NCBI GenBank assembly: GCA_031255875.1
Contig: JAIRRR010000236.1
Span: 1-6,687 of the forward strand
DNA length: 6,687 nt
DNA from: Treponema sp.
GTDB taxonomy: Bacteria > Spirochaetota > Spirochaetia > Treponematales > Breznakiellaceae
Direction of reading: 5' to 3'
Below the pieces are notes generated by a model. That model did not search any database and was not told where the DNA came from. It was given only the letters and a program-made list of their open reading frames with translations. This document shows positions 5,799 through 6,687 of this stretch, in pieces. The position numbers and the translations under genes were made by a program. Numbering within the stretch: position 1 is the first letter of the stretch; each line of letters begins with the position of its first letter.

Positions 5799-6687
5799 CT
5801 ACTTCAGCTCGGCAGGTTTGCCGGACGAAGCCGATTCGTATATCGCGTCGATAACCTTCATCAGTATCAGGGCTTCTTCCGGTTTGTTAAGCGGCTCGGC
5901 CTTGCCGGTAATAGTATTGATAAAGTTAGCCGCCGCGCCGACCCGCCCCATGGTTTCGTCTTTCTCGGTCATAATTTTCTGGTTGACCTGGTTGCCGTTC
6001 TCGCAGAGGTAGAGCTCGCAGCTGTCAATACTGGTAGAATCAATACCGTCCCTGCCAAACAGCCTTTCCACCTTGCCGCCGGCTTTGCTCCCCTGGAAAA
6101 TAACCGACACGGCTTCCCGTTCCACCATCTCCGCCCAGGAGTTGCGGATGGCCAGGCACTGCCCGGTTTTAAAGGTGAGGAACGCGTGGCAGGCGGCTTC
6201 CACGTCGGTTACGCCGTTCGCCGCGTCGGGGATGCCCCAGGGCCCCTTGAACGCCCTGTCGCCCATAAAGTCGTCAAAGGTGCGGGCAAGCAGAAAGGCG
6301 GGTTCGGGGTAGTCCATGAAGTAGAGCGCCAGGTCTATCATGTGGAGCAGATCGATAACCGGCCCGCCGCCCGAAAGAGCCTTTGTCGTAAACCAGCCGC
6401 CAAAACCGGGAATACCGGCCCTCCTTACCCATCTGGCCTGCGCGGAATTTATCCGGCCTGTCTTGCCGCTTTTAATATACGCCTTCATCGCCTGCGCTTC
6501 CGGGCGGGCGCGGTTGTTGAAATCGAACATCAGGGTCTTGCCCGCTTTTCCGGAAGCGGCAAGCATCTCCTCCATCTCGCGGGCATTCAAGGCCGGCGGC
6601 TTTTCGCAGAAAACATGCCTGCCCGCCGAAAGGGCCTCCAGCGTTACCGGATGGTGGAATTTATTCGGCGTAACAACCGAGACAGCC
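5799..6687 (-). CDS. Gfo/Idh/MocA-family oxidoreductase (5' end outside window)
   Basis: These enzymes are cytoplasmic NAD(P)-dependent dehydrogenases acting mostly on sugars, inositols and their derivatives. The visible 295 residues run in frame from the right edge to TAG at 5801-5799, so the nucleotide-binding GxGxxG start of the Rossmann domain is missing. Numbering from the first complete codon (6686), the end of the Rossmann fold is seen as SVVTPNKFHHPVTLEALSAG (3-22), followed by the family's CEKP motif with the catalytic-type lysine K29, and then GGGPVIDLLHMID (106-118), which carries the conserved D112 and H115 of the active site. The C-terminus, PEEALILMKVIDAIYESA, is typical of the family. 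A TTG at 6590 could be mistaken for a start, but homology continues upstream of it. The gene converges on the solute-binding gene with a 33-bp gap. The exact substrate cannot be read from this fragment. Confidence 0.92.
   Translation of the reverse strand, partial: AVSVVTPNKFHHPVTLEALSAGRHVFCEKPPALNAREMEEMLAASGKAGKTLMFDFNNRARPEAQAMKAYIKSGKTGRINSAQARWVRRAGIPGFGGWFTTKALSGGGPVIDLLHMIDLALYFMDYPEPAFLLARTFDDFMGDRAFKGPWGIPDAANGVTDVEAACHAFLTFKTGQCLAIRNSWAEMVEREAVSVIFQGSKAGGKVERLFGRDGIDSTSIDSCELYLCENGNQVNQKIMTEKDETMGRVGAAANFINTITGKAEPLNKPEEALILMKVIDAIYESASSGKPAELK

Overview
The window is a GC-rich, fully bacterial stretch with four protein-coding genes and almost no spare DNA. I see no rRNA, tRNA, CRISPR array or insertion sequence. 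The style (sugar-type solute-binding protein, long TPR protein with a zinc-ribbon tail, strong third-position GC bias) is compatible with a spirochaete such as a Treponema relative, but that is a guess from protein feel and not a demonstrated assignment.

Layout, left to right. Positions 1-644 (minus) hold most of a pyridoxal kinase, pdxY, whose 3' end lies outside the window. An 89-bp gap follows (645-733), containing a good -35 element that may serve pdxY. Positions 734-3445 (minus) encode a 903-residue cytoplasmic-type protein: a concanavalin A-like N-terminal domain, a long TPR array and an eight-cysteine zinc-binding tail. A 223-bp divergent region (3446-3668) carries a perfect dyad beside the TPR gene start, plus a structured leader for the rightward gene in which the ribosome binding site has perfect upstream complements. 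Positions 3669-5765 (plus, TTG start) encode a 698-residue fusion: about 16 lead residues, eleven 22-residue Arg-rich repeats (a 66-bp tandem repeat in DNA), a single membrane segment, and a complete family 1 extracellular solute-binding domain. After a 33-bp convergent gap, positions 5799-6687 (minus) hold the C-terminal part of a Gfo/Idh/MocA-family oxidoreductase whose 5' end is beyond the right edge.

The TPR gene and pdxY could be co-transcribed leftward. The repeat/solute-binding fusion is transcribed rightward alone, with no permease or ATPase gene in view. The oxidoreductase runs convergently toward it. A functional link between a sugar-type binding protein and a Gfo/Idh/MocA dehydrogenase is plausible but not shown.

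The most unusual object is the fusion protein at 3669-5765. A periplasmic ligand-binding domain appears to be tethered by an uncleaved anchor to a cytoplasmic tail of repeated basic segments (53 Arg/Lys against 2 Glu over 238 residues). The same repeat keeps several reading frames open, including a false antisense extension of the TPR gene up to position 4624.
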